Notes: generated by a model not told the origin, from the sequence alone. DNA of 64,000 bases from Candidatus Bathyarchaeota archaeon (GCA_026014735.1 JAOZHT010000001.1:372001-436000), one strand, 5' to 3'; counted from the stretch's first letter, positions 33,700 to 42,284 are shown. Translations and numbers: made by a program.

Positions 33700-35573
33700 G
33701 TTTTTTCTTCCTCGTTTGCAAATGTGTGAGTTTGCGAGGTTTGTTTGCGTTTTTTTCTTTGGGCGCCTAATACTAGGGCGCACATTCCGGCAAAGAACAG
33801 GTAGAGAAACGGCAGATAAAGAAACACATCTGGGAATACCTGCATGGGTGTAAATGATAACAAGCCGAGCGCAAAAGAATTGAGGGGTTCAGAAAAGAAG
33901 TACTCGTACAAAACTGCGGATAATGCTTCCCCAATAAAGTAACCTGCTATAGTGGCTAAGAAGAAACCCATCGCTACCGCCTTGAGTTGAGGCAAAGCAT
34001 TCGACTTCCAGCCGATAAGATAGAAAACGCTGAATGCAACAAAATTGTTAACTGCAAAAATTACCAATCCCCCCGTTATCCAGCTACCTGAAAGGGCATT
34101 ACTAATTAGCAGAGTATTAGAGAATAACCCTGCAATAAAGGAGAGTGACAGCCCAACAATCGCTGCTTTCACTGAGGTGCTTAACGCCAAACACCTGCTG
34201 TTCTTTATGGTTTTTGTTGGAAGCGCAATAACTACAACCAACAATGCCCCTATAGAAGCAAATATGCCTATTACCGCGATTTGAAATCTGGTTAAACCAA
34301 ATAGAAGAATAACTGTGGGGTCAGATGGCGCTGGCGTCGGAGTGGGATTCTGCGGCGGCGGAGTAGGCGCGCTAAATTCGGGGTTACCTATTGCATAGAG
34401 TCCATCCGAAGTACCGATGTATAGTACTCCATAAGCCACCACAGGGTTTGAAGTTATGCCCCATTCCGTGTCAGCTAGCAGGGTGTAATTCCAGATTTTT
34501 GCACCGTTGGCTGCGTTCAAAGCATAAATGCTGCCGTCTCGCCCCCCGCAATAGATGATGTTGCCTAAGGCTGCGGGACTTGAAGTTAACCAACCATCGG
34601 CAGCAGCCCAAATTACTTCGCCATTACCCGCGTTTAAGGCATAGAAGGTCCCGTTTCTTGCGCATATATAGACTATTCCGCCAGAAACCGTCGGTGATAT
34701 GATTGCCGAATACTCACTTCGATAGTCAACCGCGATCAAACTCCAAAGCGGCGCACCGTTATGCGCATTTAACGCATAAAACCCCTTCTCAAAGGCAATA
34801 TATACCACCCCGTTAGCTACCGCCGGGTCGCCTGCAAACACTAGAATGTTGGACTCAAACATTTCATTAACCGTGTAGCTCCAAACAAGCGCTCCGGTAT
34901 CCGCGTTTAGGGCGTAAACTCTGCCGTCGTCAGAGCCAATGAAGAGAATTCCTTCCACTACCGCTGGCGACGACTCAATCGTGTTCTCTGTACTGTACAT
35001 CCAAACTCTTTCGCCCGTTGTTGCATTAAGTGCATAAACGTTCCCGTTTTTTGAGCCAACATACACAATGCCGTTAACCACAGCCGGCGAGGAATCTATT
35101 GCTTCAGAAAAGCCTTCCCCTTCATCTTTATATGATTGATAATCCCAAAGCAAAACTCCATTAGTTGCATCTACAGCCAAAACGTCGCCGATATAGGTGC
35201 CAACGTAAACAACCCCTTTTACTACCGCGGGCGAGGCAGGAAAGAATGAGTCTGTCCAGTAACTCCAAAGTAGCGATCCGTTAAGGGCGTTAAAAGCAGT
35301 CAAGTTCTCATTATCACAGATTACATAAACTACTCCATCGGCTACTACAGCAGAAGATGCTCCCTCAAGCATGGTATAATTCCAGATTAGGTTTGGCGAG
35401 ATTGGGTCACCGCTTCCAAGCCCTGTTCGGGCGCTATTTTGATGAAACATAGGCCACTCGTTGGAGGATTCTTCTGCTTGAGCAGGCATGGTTTGGGTGA
35501 TAAGTATAGCGGAAGTTAAAACTGATAGAATTAAAGTAAACACTATCAGGTTAGCCATTGTTGGCTTCATCAA
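33696..35573 (-). CDS. Secreted PQQ-like beta-propeller fused to a multi-helix membrane domain
   Basis: 625 residues. The signal peptide (LIVFTLILSVLTSAILITQT) precedes a propeller of about seven or eight blades (residues 40-400), each with an ALNA or AVDA strand and a WSY/WNY/WDY tryptophan; a Pro/Thr linker (PTPPPQNPTPTPAPSDPT) follows. Unlike the other propeller gene here, it then has about six transmembrane helices (430-605) and a basic C-terminus. Propeller outside plus membrane domain suggests a surface receptor or assembly factor. It is cotranscribed with the small membrane paralogue downstream. Confidence 0.87.
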   Translation of the reverse strand: MMKPTMANLIVFTLILSVLTSAILITQTMPAQAEESSNEWPMFHQNSARTGLGSGDPISPNLIWNYTMLEGASSAVVADGVVYVICDNENLTAFNALNGSLLWSYWTDSFFPASPAVVKGVVYVGTYIGDVLAVDATNGVLLWDYQSYKDEGEGFSEAIDSSPAVVNGIVYVGSKNGNVYALNATTGERVWMYSTENTIESSPAVVEGILFIGSDDGRVYALNADTGALVWSYTVNEMFESNILVFAGDPAVANGVVYIAFEKGFYALNAHNGAPLWSLIAVDYRSEYSAIISPTVSGGIVYICARNGTFYALNAGNGEVIWAAADGWLTSSPAALGNIIYCGGRDGSIYALNAANGAKIWNYTLLADTEWGITSNPVVAYGVLYIGTSDGLYAIGNPEFSAPTPPPQNPTPTPAPSDPTVILLFGLTRFQIAVIGIFASIGALLVVVIALPTKTIKNSRCLALSTSVKAAIVGLSLSFIAGLFSNTLLISNALSGSWITGGLVIFAVNNFVAFSVFYLIGWKSNALPQLKAVAMGFFLATIAGYFIGEALSAVLYEYFFSEPLNSFALGLLSFTPMQVFPDVFLYLPFLYLFFAGMCALVLGAQRKKRKQTSQTHTFANEEEKT

Positions 35574-35737
35574 CTGATATTTTGCCGAGGCGGATATATA
35601 ATTTTGTGAAAATGCGTTAGGCGGCTTTTTCTAGTGCATGGGAATGGTCTTGGCAAAACAAAGGTATACGGCGGGTGATGTTTTGGCTTGATGTGTCCTC
35701 AACAAACTGCATATTTAGTTGCCCTTATAGCGTTTCC

Positions 35738-35753
35738 GTCAATGTTTCTTGAC
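35738..35753 (-). promoter_or_regulatory. Palindromic operator, PQQ-propeller promoter region
   Basis: GTCAATGTTTCTTGAC. Its flank (CTAACTCTGAGCCTTCAA) matches the flank of the 32958 site (CTAACCCCGAAACCTTCAA). A degraded second copy, TTCAA followed by T9 and GAC, lies about 34 bp away, the same spacing as at 32958-33007. It is about 165 bp from the propeller start, further than at the other loci. Confidence 0.6.
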
Positions 35754-35910
35754 TAACTCTGAGCCTTCAAATTTTTTTTTGACTTCGCCCGGGACTGCAA
35801 ACCCGCCTGCGGCAAACATGCAGCCAAATCAAGCCGCAGCCAACAGTTTCCTAGAGAAGCGCGCCTCTGCTCTGCAGTTGTATATGGGGTTTGGCCTGTG
35901 GGCGGCAGAT

Positions 35911-35939
35911 GTTGAGTCTATAAATAGAGGGGGGGTAGA
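35911..35939 (+). promoter_or_regulatory. TATAAATA-G7 promoter module
   Basis: GTTGAGTCTATAAATAGAGG followed by five more G and TAGA. It matches the minus-strand copy at 56091-56119 over almost the entire 29 bp. Transcription would begin near 35950, 60 bp before the membrane protein start at 36011. Confidence 0.6.
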
Positions 35940-36010
35940 TTGGCGCAAGCAACAGACACTCGCCAAGGATATGGCAAACCTTAAAGCCTCAGAGCAGCAA
36001 CTAAGCAAGC

Positions 36011-36436
36011 ATGACCCAGAGCACGCCTAGAAAACGTGATAAGGCCTTAACTTTCTGGCTTATCCTAATTTTGGCTGGGAACATCCTGTTCTTGGTTTCT
36101 CAACTCGAGTATGTCTGGGAAGACTTCAGCTTCTTTTTTTGGCCCCTAAAACTAATTCTTTTTCCGTTCTCTGGGGTCTCCCCAAGTATCCCTATTTGGG
36201 GCACCGCACTCTTCCTCGTTTACTCATCAGTCAGCGTCGGCGCCGTTGCCGCGCTTTTCAGCTGGCGCAAATGGGGCTTTTACGTGCTTTCTGCGGTGGC
36301 GCTTGCCGCTTTAGTCACATGCCTTTTCATCGGCGTTTTAGACTTAGCCGTACTGGTTAACTTGGGCGGCATGCTTTTCCTTGGTTTTCTGCTGTACACA
36401 AGCGTCAATTCAAAAAACCCCTCCCAGACAAATTAG
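36011..36436 (+). CDS. Four-helix integral membrane protein
   Basis: 141 residues with four predicted transmembrane helices (about 11-30, 55-80, 85-105, 108-130), short loops and a hydrophilic C-terminus (NSKNPSQTN). The ATG at 36011 is about 60 bp downstream of the TATAAATA-G7 promoter. No family recognised. Confidence 0.7.
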   Translation: MTQSTPRKRDKALTFWLILILAGNILFLVSQLEYVWEDFSFFFWPLKLILFPFSGVSPSIPIWGTALFLVYSSVSVGAVAALFSWRKWGFYVLSAVALAALVTCLFIGVLDLAVLVNLGGMLFLGFLLYTSVNSKNPSQTN

Positions 36437-36501
36437 CGCCCTAAGAATGGTTATTACTAAGAGGTAAAGCCGCATAATCGGTATCTGAAAAAAGGGAAGG
36501 G

Positions 36502-36984
36502 TTAGGGTCGTTTTATGGGGGCAAAGCTGATTTCGATTTCGCCCCATCCTGCTTCTGATGCAGACTGAGTTGCTGTTTGGGCTCCACTTGTGTCTGTGGC
36601 TGTAGTTGGGGTTTTGGTTGTTGCTGCGGCTTCTTCTTGGGGGTTGAATGCAACGCGGACTTTGCTGGTTATGCTGAAGTTCTTGGGCAAATCCCGCTCG
36701 ATCACAAAGCCTGTGCGGGTGGTGAGTGCTTTACGAATCTGCGTTTCAGTCAGTGGGGTTGTGGGCAGGGCTGTGAGTTTCTTTTTGTCTGCTTCTATGC
36801 TGACTTTGATGGGTAACTTTACACGGAGATGCTCGATGCTTAGCAGCGCGCTGCTTTTGCCCAGATCGGTGCCTTCGGTGCTTGCGACGCTGGTGATGTA
36901 GTCGAGTGCGCTCTGCACTTCGTTGTGGATGGCAAGTATGGCTTCGGTGAGGTAACTGGCGTTTTTCTCAGTTGCTTGACTCAT
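36502..36984 (-). CDS. Unknown-function protein, third gene of a three-gene cassette
   Basis: 160 residues, soluble. A helical N-terminus (SYLTEAILAIHNEVQSALDYI) is followed by beta-rich segments (HLRVKLPIKVSIEADKK), a Thr/Ala-rich low-complexity linker (about 115-140) and a final strand GWGEIEISFAPIKRP. The last strand resembles the C-terminal VEITFKT / VQIDFKT strands of the two genes upstream, suggesting the three products share an assembly interface. Start overlaps the preceding stop by 4 bp. Confidence 0.7.
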   Translation of the reverse strand: MSQATEKNASYLTEAILAIHNEVQSALDYITSVASTEGTDLGKSSALLSIEHLRVKLPIKVSIEADKKKLTALPTTPLTETQIRKALTTRTGFVIERDLPKNFSITSKVRVAFNPQEEAAATTKTPTTATDTSGAQTATQSASEAGWGEIEISFAPIKRP

Positions 36985-37667
36985 GGAACCACCGTCTTGA
37001 AGGTTATTTCAACCTCGCTTAAAACGTCGGCTTTAAGCGTTAGAAACTCTGGTTTGCTGGCGCTTATGGGCTGAGCAAACACTCGTCTGATGCCTAACCC
37101 CGCGATTTTGGAGCCTGTTGTTGATGATGCTGTTTGGGTGCCTGCTTCAAAGCGTAGGTTTAGTTTTGATTTTATGTGGCCGTTGTCAACGTAGACGCGT
37201 GGAATGCCCCGAGCAACTACGGTTTTAATTATGTCAAGGTGCTGCTGCGCCAGTGTCAAACGGGTGGCAGCCAATATGTTGGCGTAGCCAGCGGTGCTGA
37301 TGACTGTTTTGCCTTGGCTCAGCGTCAAGTCCCCTCGAGTCATTCGGTAGCCGACTGCGCTGAAAACCGCAGGTGACTCTACGCCTTCTTTGGTTCTGCT
37401 GTAGGCTTCACCTGCATCCACTGCGCTCTTCTCTGTGTTGTCGGCGCTGGCAGGGAAAAGCCTGATTACTTCTTGGCGGACAAGGTCGTCAGTGAGGTTT
37501 TCTTTGGCATACTGCTCTGCGGATTGCTGGGCCTGCTGCTGCATTTGTGCAGCCTGTTTTTCCTGTGTCAGGATGGATGTTACGACTGCGTTTAGGGTTT
37601 CGGAAATAAGGGTGGAGGCGAACTCAGCAAAGCCAAGTTCGGTGGAGGTAGCGTTGCTGGCTGCCAT
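36981..37667 (-). CDS. Unknown-function protein, paralogue of the adjacent upstream gene
   Basis: 228 residues, soluble. The N-terminal helical region (LGFAEFASTLISETLNAVV, then a Gln-rich coiled segment QAAQMQQQAQQSAEQ) and the middle part (LDIIKTVVARGIPRVYVDNG, HIKSKLNLRFEAG) align with the same regions of the protein encoded at 37678-38451. It ends in a beta strand VEITFKTVVP. The family is not known to me; the helix-then-beta design with no catalytic motif suggests a structural or assembly role. It lies 10 bp from the preceding gene and overlaps the next by 4 bp. Confidence 0.7.
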   Translation of the reverse strand: MAASNATSTELGFAEFASTLISETLNAVVTSILTQEKQAAQMQQQAQQSAEQYAKENLTDDLVRQEVIRLFPASADNTEKSAVDAGEAYSRTKEGVESPAVFSAVGYRMTRGDLTLSQGKTVISTAGYANILAATRLTLAQQHLDIIKTVVARGIPRVYVDNGHIKSKLNLRFEAGTQTASSTTGSKIAGLGIRRVFAQPISASKPEFLTLKADVLSEVEITFKTVVP

Positions 37668-37677
37668 ATCGATGCGC

Positions 37678-38451
37678 CTAGGAGGTCATGGGTTGATAGT
37701 CGGTTTTGAAGTCGATTTGGACGTGACCGTAGATTTGGACGCTGCTGCCGGAGATGTCGCGGTTGCTTTCTTTAGCCGTGGAGACATTAAGCGATGTAAA
37801 GCTTGTCGACGCAGACGCCTTAACCCAGAGACTGGCTAAGCCGCCTGTTTTCGCGGATGCACGGACTGAGAAGGCTTTGCTGTTGTAGTTGCTTTTGGTG
37901 GATTCATAGAAAGTTGAGCCGTAGGTGGTGAAGGTCAGCTTGGTTTCTATGACGCCATGCTCGACCACTAATCGAAGCACGCCCATTTTAACCATCTCTT
38001 TAAGCAGCGTGTACTTGTCCGCCGCGATTCTTTTAGCTACAGCCATAAGGATTGCATCTAAAGCGGTTTGGTCGCTGATGGCGGCTGCTGCTATGCCTGG
38101 GCTTTCCTGGACTTCGGGGACAGTTAAGGCTTTGTTTAGGGTTTCCGCTTCGGTTGAGGAAAGTGTTGCGCCGACACGTACCTTGGTTCCGCTTTTATCC
38201 TCAGCGTCGGGGAGGACTTTTGAGAGGAACTGAAGAATCATCTCGCCGCTGATGTCATCTTTGGTTTCGTTAACATATTCAGAGACCGATTTGGAGACCG
38301 CCTGTAGAAGCTCCACATATGCCTGTGTCTGGCGTATGTTGGCAGATATGAGTGCATCGAAGACGTCGGTGATGAGTTTGGCTGTGAATTCGGGGAATTG
38401 TATTTCGCCCAGTCTTGTGGCTTCGCTGACTGCAACTGAGGTGCCGCTCAT
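37678..38451 (-). CDS. Unknown-function protein, first gene of a three-gene cassette
   Basis: 257 residues, soluble. It starts with FPEFTAKLITDVFDALISAN and QTQAYVELLQAVSKSVSEYV, a helical module matching its neighbour's FAEFASTLISETLNAVVTSI. The middle YTLLKEMVKMGVLRLVVEHG, VIETKLTFTTYG also matches the neighbour, and it ends in VQIDFKTDYQPM. Three phased TGTTG-N-ACA repeats upstream probably control the cassette. I do not recognise the family. Confidence 0.7.
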   Translation of the reverse strand: MSGTSVAVSEATRLGEIQFPEFTAKLITDVFDALISANIRQTQAYVELLQAVSKSVSEYVNETKDDISGEMILQFLSKVLPDAEDKSGTKVRVGATLSSTEAETLNKALTVPEVQESPGIAAAAISDQTALDAILMAVAKRIAADKYTLLKEMVKMGVLRLVVEHGVIETKLTFTTYGSTFYESTKSNYNSKAFSVRASAKTGGLASLWVKASASTSFTSLNVSTAKESNRDISGSSVQIYGHVQIDFKTDYQPMTS

Positions 38452-38609
38452 TTAGTTCTCCTCCGGGCGATTGCTGTTTTTGCTGTCTGGATGGTGTTGA
38501 TGATGCATGTTTTCTTTGATTGGGGAATATTTTTCATAATGAAGTCACTGTGCGCTTCTAAGGATTTTCGGTTAATAAGACTTGCTAAATAGCGTGGATT
38601 AAGGGGAAT

Positions 38610-38660
38610 TGTTGGACAAATGGCGATCTGTTGCACAGTTAACTGTTCTGTTGTACAGTT
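38610..38660 (-). promoter_or_regulatory. Three phased TGTTGnACA repeats upstream of the three-gene cassette
   Basis: TTGTTGGACAAA (38609-38620), CTGTTGCACAGTT (38628-38640) and CTGTTGTACAGTT (38648-38660), spaced about 20 bp, i.e. on one face of the helix. They lie 160-210 bp upstream of the minus-strand start at 38451 and about 90 bp from the plus-strand start at 38745, so they could act on either. Confidence 0.5.
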
Positions 38661-38744
38661 CATCAGCAACGCCTCTGGAGCGAAGGGTCACTTGCCAAAA
38701 TAACTCTTATGTACTTGTTTACGTCATACTGCAAAGCGATAACC

Positions 38745-39125
38745 ATGTCAACTGAAGCTGAAGCCAAAATAAAACAGGACCTCCTCGCTGAGATCCAAGT
38801 ACTGGAACAGAACTACCGCCTAATCAACCAGTTCGTAGCTGGAAAGGACTATGACCCCGCCACAGTCGGCAACAGCATCCAAGTCTTCAAAGACAGCCTC
38901 AGCCGCGCCAGCGCCTATGTGCTTGCCCTCTATAACCTCAAGGGCAAACGCGTCAACATACCCTGGGAGCCACTCTTCACCAGCCTAGACTATGCGTTGG
39001 CGACGCTGTCGGTCTCAGCTTCCGTTAAGCAGCGGGATGCAGTGCGCACGATTCTGGCGATGTCACATGAGCAGATGGGACAGGTCCTCTCTTATTTCGA
39101 GGCGCTCAAGGAATCCCTTAAGTAA
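38745..39125 (+). CDS. All-helical cytosolic protein of unknown function
   Basis: 126 residues from the ATG at 38745 (an earlier ATG at 38709 would add a hydrophobic stretch that looks like untranslated DNA). Predicted to be almost entirely alpha-helical, with a coiled-coil-like start (AEAKIKQDLLAEIQVLEQNY). It is divergent from the three-gene cassette and may share its regulation. Confidence 0.65.
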   Translation: MSTEAEAKIKQDLLAEIQVLEQNYRLINQFVAGKDYDPATVGNSIQVFKDSLSRASAYVLALYNLKGKRVNIPWEPLFTSLDYALATLSVSASVKQRDAVRTILAMSHEQMGQVLSYFEALKESLK

Positions 39126-39230
39126 ACAGTTCACTCCTCTTTTTCTTGGTTAGCTCTGAAGAGCATTTTTTTATCTGACTAGACGTTATTGATACATGTT
39201 TTTCTCAATCTAATTTCTGGGTGAAAAGGT

Positions 39231-39761
39231 TTGAAGCGAAAAGTTCTTGCTTACGAGTTAGTAGGCATAGCCTTCATTGTTATCCTCGGAAGCCTCCTGC
39301 ACTTCACCTACGAGTTGTCAAGTGACAACCTTTTAGTCGGGGTTTTCTCCGCGGTTAACGAAAGCGTCTGGGAACACCTTAAACTTGCGTTTTGGCCCGC
39401 TGTGCTCTTTTCCCTAATCGAGTTAGCGCCGCTTCGAGGTACCGCTAACAATTTCGTTTTAGCCAAAACCGTCGCAGTCTACGTCATGGTGGCGCTTATC
39501 CCCGCTATCTTCTATGCCTACACTGCATTTACAGGCGAGAGCATCTTTGCAGTGGATGTAGCATCCTTCGTGGTTGCGGTTATAGTTGGGCAACTGATAA
39601 GTTATAGGCTGTTGGTTTATCGACAGTTGTCTTCCAAATTGATGTGGCTTAGCTTGGTTTTTTTGGTTGCCTTAGCTGTTTTGTTTGCTATTTTCACATT
39701 TATGCCGCCGCAGACTGGATTATTTCAGGATTCCATCACTGGAAAATATGGGGCTGCCTGA
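39231..39761 (+). CDS. DUF6512-like integral membrane protein
   Basis: 176 residues from a TTG with GGTGAAAAGG upstream. Five to six predicted helices. The conserved block GSLLHFTYELSSDN followed by AVNESVWEHLKLAFWP, with paired acidic and aromatic residues, is characteristic of a small membrane family widespread in Firmicutes and archaea (DUF6512). Function unknown. Confidence 0.75.
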   Translation: MKRKVLAYELVGIAFIVILGSLLHFTYELSSDNLLVGVFSAVNESVWEHLKLAFWPAVLFSLIELAPLRGTANNFVLAKTVAVYVMVALIPAIFYAYTAFTGESIFAVDVASFVVAVIVGQLISYRLLVYRQLSSKLMWLSLVFLVALAVLFAIFTFMPPQTGLFQDSITGKYGAA

Positions 39762-39808
39762 GCCTTTAATAAAAAGAACGCAATCATTTGAATTTGCGTG
39801 TTAGACAT

Positions 39809-40165
39809 ATGGCGTATCTGCGTGATGAAAGCGACAAATTCGAGATCGATTATCCTTTGGAGAAGGTTTGGGCAGCCATACCTGGCGCCTTAAAGATGCT
39901 TGAGTGGACCATCGAGGAAAAAGACGATGCCGCCTACAAGCTCAAGTTCAAAACTAAAGGCGCCTTTCTTTCCTACAGCACCATGATGTTTGTGGAGGCT
40001 GAATTGGTAGATGAAAAAACCACGCGCCTCAAAGTTAAGGCTGAGACACCCGTAACCACCATAACATCCATGATTGATTTCGGCAGAACCCGCGACCGCG
40101 TCGACACCTTCCTCGAAGCTATAGCTAAACAGATGGAGAAAGGCAAAAAAACTAAGCCCAAGTAG
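39809..40165 (+). CDS. SRPBCC/START-like small protein
   Basis: 118 residues from the ATG at 39809 (a TTG at 39788 would add seven). The pattern FEIDYPLEKVWAAIPGALKM, then AAYKLKFKTKGAFL, LVDEKTTRLKVKAE and a long C-terminal helix (RDRVDTFLEAIAKQMEK) fits a helix-grip ligand-binding fold. Ligand unknown. It converges on the ABC exporter genes, with 1 bp between stops. Confidence 0.6.
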   Translation: MAYLRDESDKFEIDYPLEKVWAAIPGALKMLEWTIEEKDDAAYKLKFKTKGAFLSYSTMMFVEAELVDEKTTRLKVKAETPVTTITSMIDFGRTRDRVDTFLEAIAKQMEKGKKTKPK

Positions 40166-40166
40166 C

Positions 40167-41105
40167 CTACTCGGAGATTTCCCAGCGCTTAAACATGATG
40201 AGCGCCACCATTAATAAAACCTCGATGTAGAGCACCGCCACCACTATGGAGCGCAGGGCAATGTTACCTATGGTTTCGGTGTATAGCAACTCTGGCATCG
40301 CGGTTAAGTTGAAGAGGTCTCGGTGGTAGAAGCTCACTGTTGAGTTGGGGTAGAGGATGGCTCGTATGATGTTGCCGCCTATGCCGTCGGTTCCCGTGGA
40401 AACCGAAGAGAACGTGTTCACGGTTACGTTGGCGATGGTTATGTTAGTTCCCCCCGCGATGTTCATGGTTCCGCTGGCGCCGCTGCCTGGAATATAGCTC
40501 AATCCCGCGGGGTTGGTGGAAAGCTGCGAGACAACTCCGCCGCCCACCAGCAGAGCAGCAAATAAGCCGAAGGCAATGATGATGGAGAGTATCGAGTTTT
40601 TTGTGATCGCGCTAGCTGCCAAAACCACACCGACCCAGATGAAGGTTGCCAGCAAATCGCCGATTAAGGATAGCGGCGCAAGGTAGAGGTCGTTTTGGGG
40701 TCCATAGACGAGTATGCCGCCGACGACGGTGTAGGTGAACAGTACCGTATAGGTGATTAGAAGCACCAAAAATATGGCGAAGAGTTTGCCTAGGAAAACC
40801 ATTGTTCTTGAAACAGGTTTTGTTAGGAGGGGAACAAGTGTGCCTTTCTCGTATTCGCCTGAGAGACTATACATTGAGGTCACGATGGCGAAGAGCAGAA
40901 AAGTTATGCTTCCCGCGCTGAATGTCACGGCGAAGTAGGGGTTCTCTTGGACGCCTAGCGCGGCGGGCAAGGCAAGGTTCACTGTGGCAAGGATGAAGGC
41001 GATGACTAGCGCGCCTATGAACATTTTTTTGCGGATGTTCCAGAGCATCTCGTAGCGGACGACCGCCCAGAACCTTGTCAGCCAGCTTGGACGTTGGGTA
41101 ACCAT
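40167..41105 (-). CDS. ABC-2 type transporter permease
   Basis: 312 residues with six predicted transmembrane helices. The N-terminal cytosolic elbow (FWAVVRYEMLWNIRKKMFIG) is typical of ABC-2 exporters, and SGEYEKGTLVPLLTKPVSR is the conserved coupling segment. A large extracellular loop (about residues 210-260) lies between helices 5 and 6. The start codon shares one base with the stop of the ATPase gene upstream (TAATG), so the pair forms one exporter. Substrate unknown. Confidence 0.88.
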   Translation of the reverse strand: MVTQRPSWLTRFWAVVRYEMLWNIRKKMFIGALVIAFILATVNLALPAALGVQENPYFAVTFSAGSITFLLFAIVTSMYSLSGEYEKGTLVPLLTKPVSRTMVFLGKLFAIFLVLLITYTVLFTYTVVGGILVYGPQNDLYLAPLSLIGDLLATFIWVGVVLAASAITKNSILSIIIAFGLFAALLVGGGVVSQLSTNPAGLSYIPGSGASGTMNIAGGTNITIANVTVNTFSSVSTGTDGIGGNIIRAILYPNSTVSFYHRDLFNLTAMPELLYTETIGNIALRSIVVAVLYIEVLLMVALIMFKRWEISE

Positions 41106-42061
41106 TACTGTTGGCCTCCTTGGGTTTGATTTTGGGGATTATTGATTAATTGGATAAACACGTCCTCGAGGCTATGGCCCTTCTGGCTCATGCCCACGAT
41201 GACTCCTCCCGCCGATGTTATCGCCTGCGAAACCTCCGCTCGGACATCCTGGGGGGTTGCAACGGTAATGTTTAATGTGTTGCCGCTTTTGGTGGCTGAC
41301 TTAAAGAAACTTAACCCCTTAACCGCAGCTATCACTTTATCGGTGAGTTTTGCAACTTCGACTTGGATGGTGGCTGGACCAGAAATCATGCCGGAGACCG
41401 CTTCAAGCGTGTCGGAGACGAGGGCTTGTCCCCGGTTCATGATGGTGACGTGGCTGCAGATTTGCTCGACCTCATAGAGCAGATGCGAAGACACAAGGAC
41501 AGTCATGCCTTCTTTTGAGATGGCTTTAACGAGTTCGCGAACCTCCACCATACCCACGGGGTCTAACCCGATGCTTGGCTCATCGAGCACCACCAACTCG
41601 GGGGTGCCCAAAAGCGCCTGCGCGATGCCGATGCGTTGCTGCATGCCCTTACTGTATTTTCCAACTAAATCTTGTTCCCTGCCCTTTAAGCCCACAAGCT
41701 CGATAAGTCTGGGAATCTGCAGGGCCAAGTCCTCTTTGGATATGCCGTACATTCTGCCATAGACGTCGAGGAGCTCGGCGCCTTTAAGATGCTTAGGAAA
41801 CCTTGGCAACTCGGGCATGTAACCGATTTTCAGGCGGGCATCTGCATCGTCCACGTGGACTTCTTGCCCCAAAACTTTAGCGGTGCCCTCAGTGGCTTTA
41901 AGCAGCCCCACGAGGATTTTGATGGTGGTGGATTTGCCTGCGCCGTTAGGACCCAGAAAACCATGGATGCTGCCCCGTTTAACTTGGATGTTAAGTTTGT
42001 TGACGGCAACCAATGAGCCGTACCGCTTGGTTAAGTCGATTGTCTCAACAGCATACTCCAC
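41105..42061 (-). CDS. ABC transporter ATP-binding protein (ABC-2 exporter)
   Basis: 318 residues. Walker A GPNGAGKSTTIKIL (about 38), signature YSKGMQQRIGIAQALL (about 138), Walker B LVVLDEPSIGLDP (about 158) and the switch His in VLVSSHLLYEVEQ are all intact. The C-terminal ~90 residues form the regulatory domain seen in DrrA/NatA-like exporters. Expressed from the TATAAATA-G6 promoter at 42177-42198 with a leader of about 90 nt. Confidence 0.93.
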   Translation of the reverse strand: MEYAVETIDLTKRYGSLVAVNKLNIQVKRGSIHGFLGPNGAGKSTTIKILVGLLKATEGTAKVLGQEVHVDDADARLKIGYMPELPRFPKHLKGAELLDVYGRMYGISKEDLALQIPRLIELVGLKGREQDLVGKYSKGMQQRIGIAQALLGTPELVVLDEPSIGLDPVGMVEVRELVKAISKEGMTVLVSSHLLYEVEQICSHVTIMNRGQALVSDTLEAVSGMISGPATIQVEVAKLTDKVIAAVKGLSFFKSATKSGNTLNITVATPQDVRAEVSQAITSAGGVIVGMSQKGHSLEDVFIQLINNPQNQTQGGQQ

Positions 42062-42176
42062 GGTTAAGCGCCTCCCTGAGTGTTAGGGCGCGTTTTAATA
42101 TAAGTTAATCGGCTTTCCGCCTGCAACCTCTGGCGCATAAATCTGGGAAGGAACCGTTGCTGCTGCATCCAACCAC

Positions 42177-42198
42177 CTATCCCCCCTCTATTTATAGG
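42177..42198 (-). promoter_or_regulatory. TATAAATA-G6 promoter of the ABC exporter
   Basis: Minus-strand reading CCTATAAATAGAGGGGGGAT. TATA box followed by the G run, as at 35911 and 56091; expected start near 42155. Confidence 0.6.
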
Positions 42199-42284
42199 AA
42201 CACAGCATGGGCTTCTGCTGCTCAGAGCGACTCTCCCCTCCCTTATGTCAGTAAATCAAAAATTCTGCAGAACGGTTTTTGTGT

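Larger units (their letters stand above)
35574..36010. other. Spacer with operator and promoter signals
   Basis: Between the start of the minus-strand propeller gene and the plus-strand membrane protein gene. It contains a TATA-like ATATATAATTTTG (about 35592), one strong palindromic operator (35738-35753) with a degraded partner, and the TATAAATA-G7 promoter (35911-35939). A plus-strand open frame here (35818-36030) runs straight through the promoter module, so I do not call it a gene. Confidence 0.5.

Noticed and set aside
35818-36030. Plus-strand open frame before the membrane protein gene
   Set aside because: It runs through the conserved TATAAATA-G7 promoter module and overlaps the start of the next gene; no domain, membrane segment or ribosome-binding site supports it.
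38610-38660. CRISPR-like array
   Set aside because: Only three short degenerate repeats with ~8-bp spacing between cores and no cas genes; better explained as operator sites.
38448-38669. 73-codon minus-strand frame over the phased repeats
   Set aside because: Overlaps the real start at 38451 and the TGTTGnACA repeats; composition looks non-coding.
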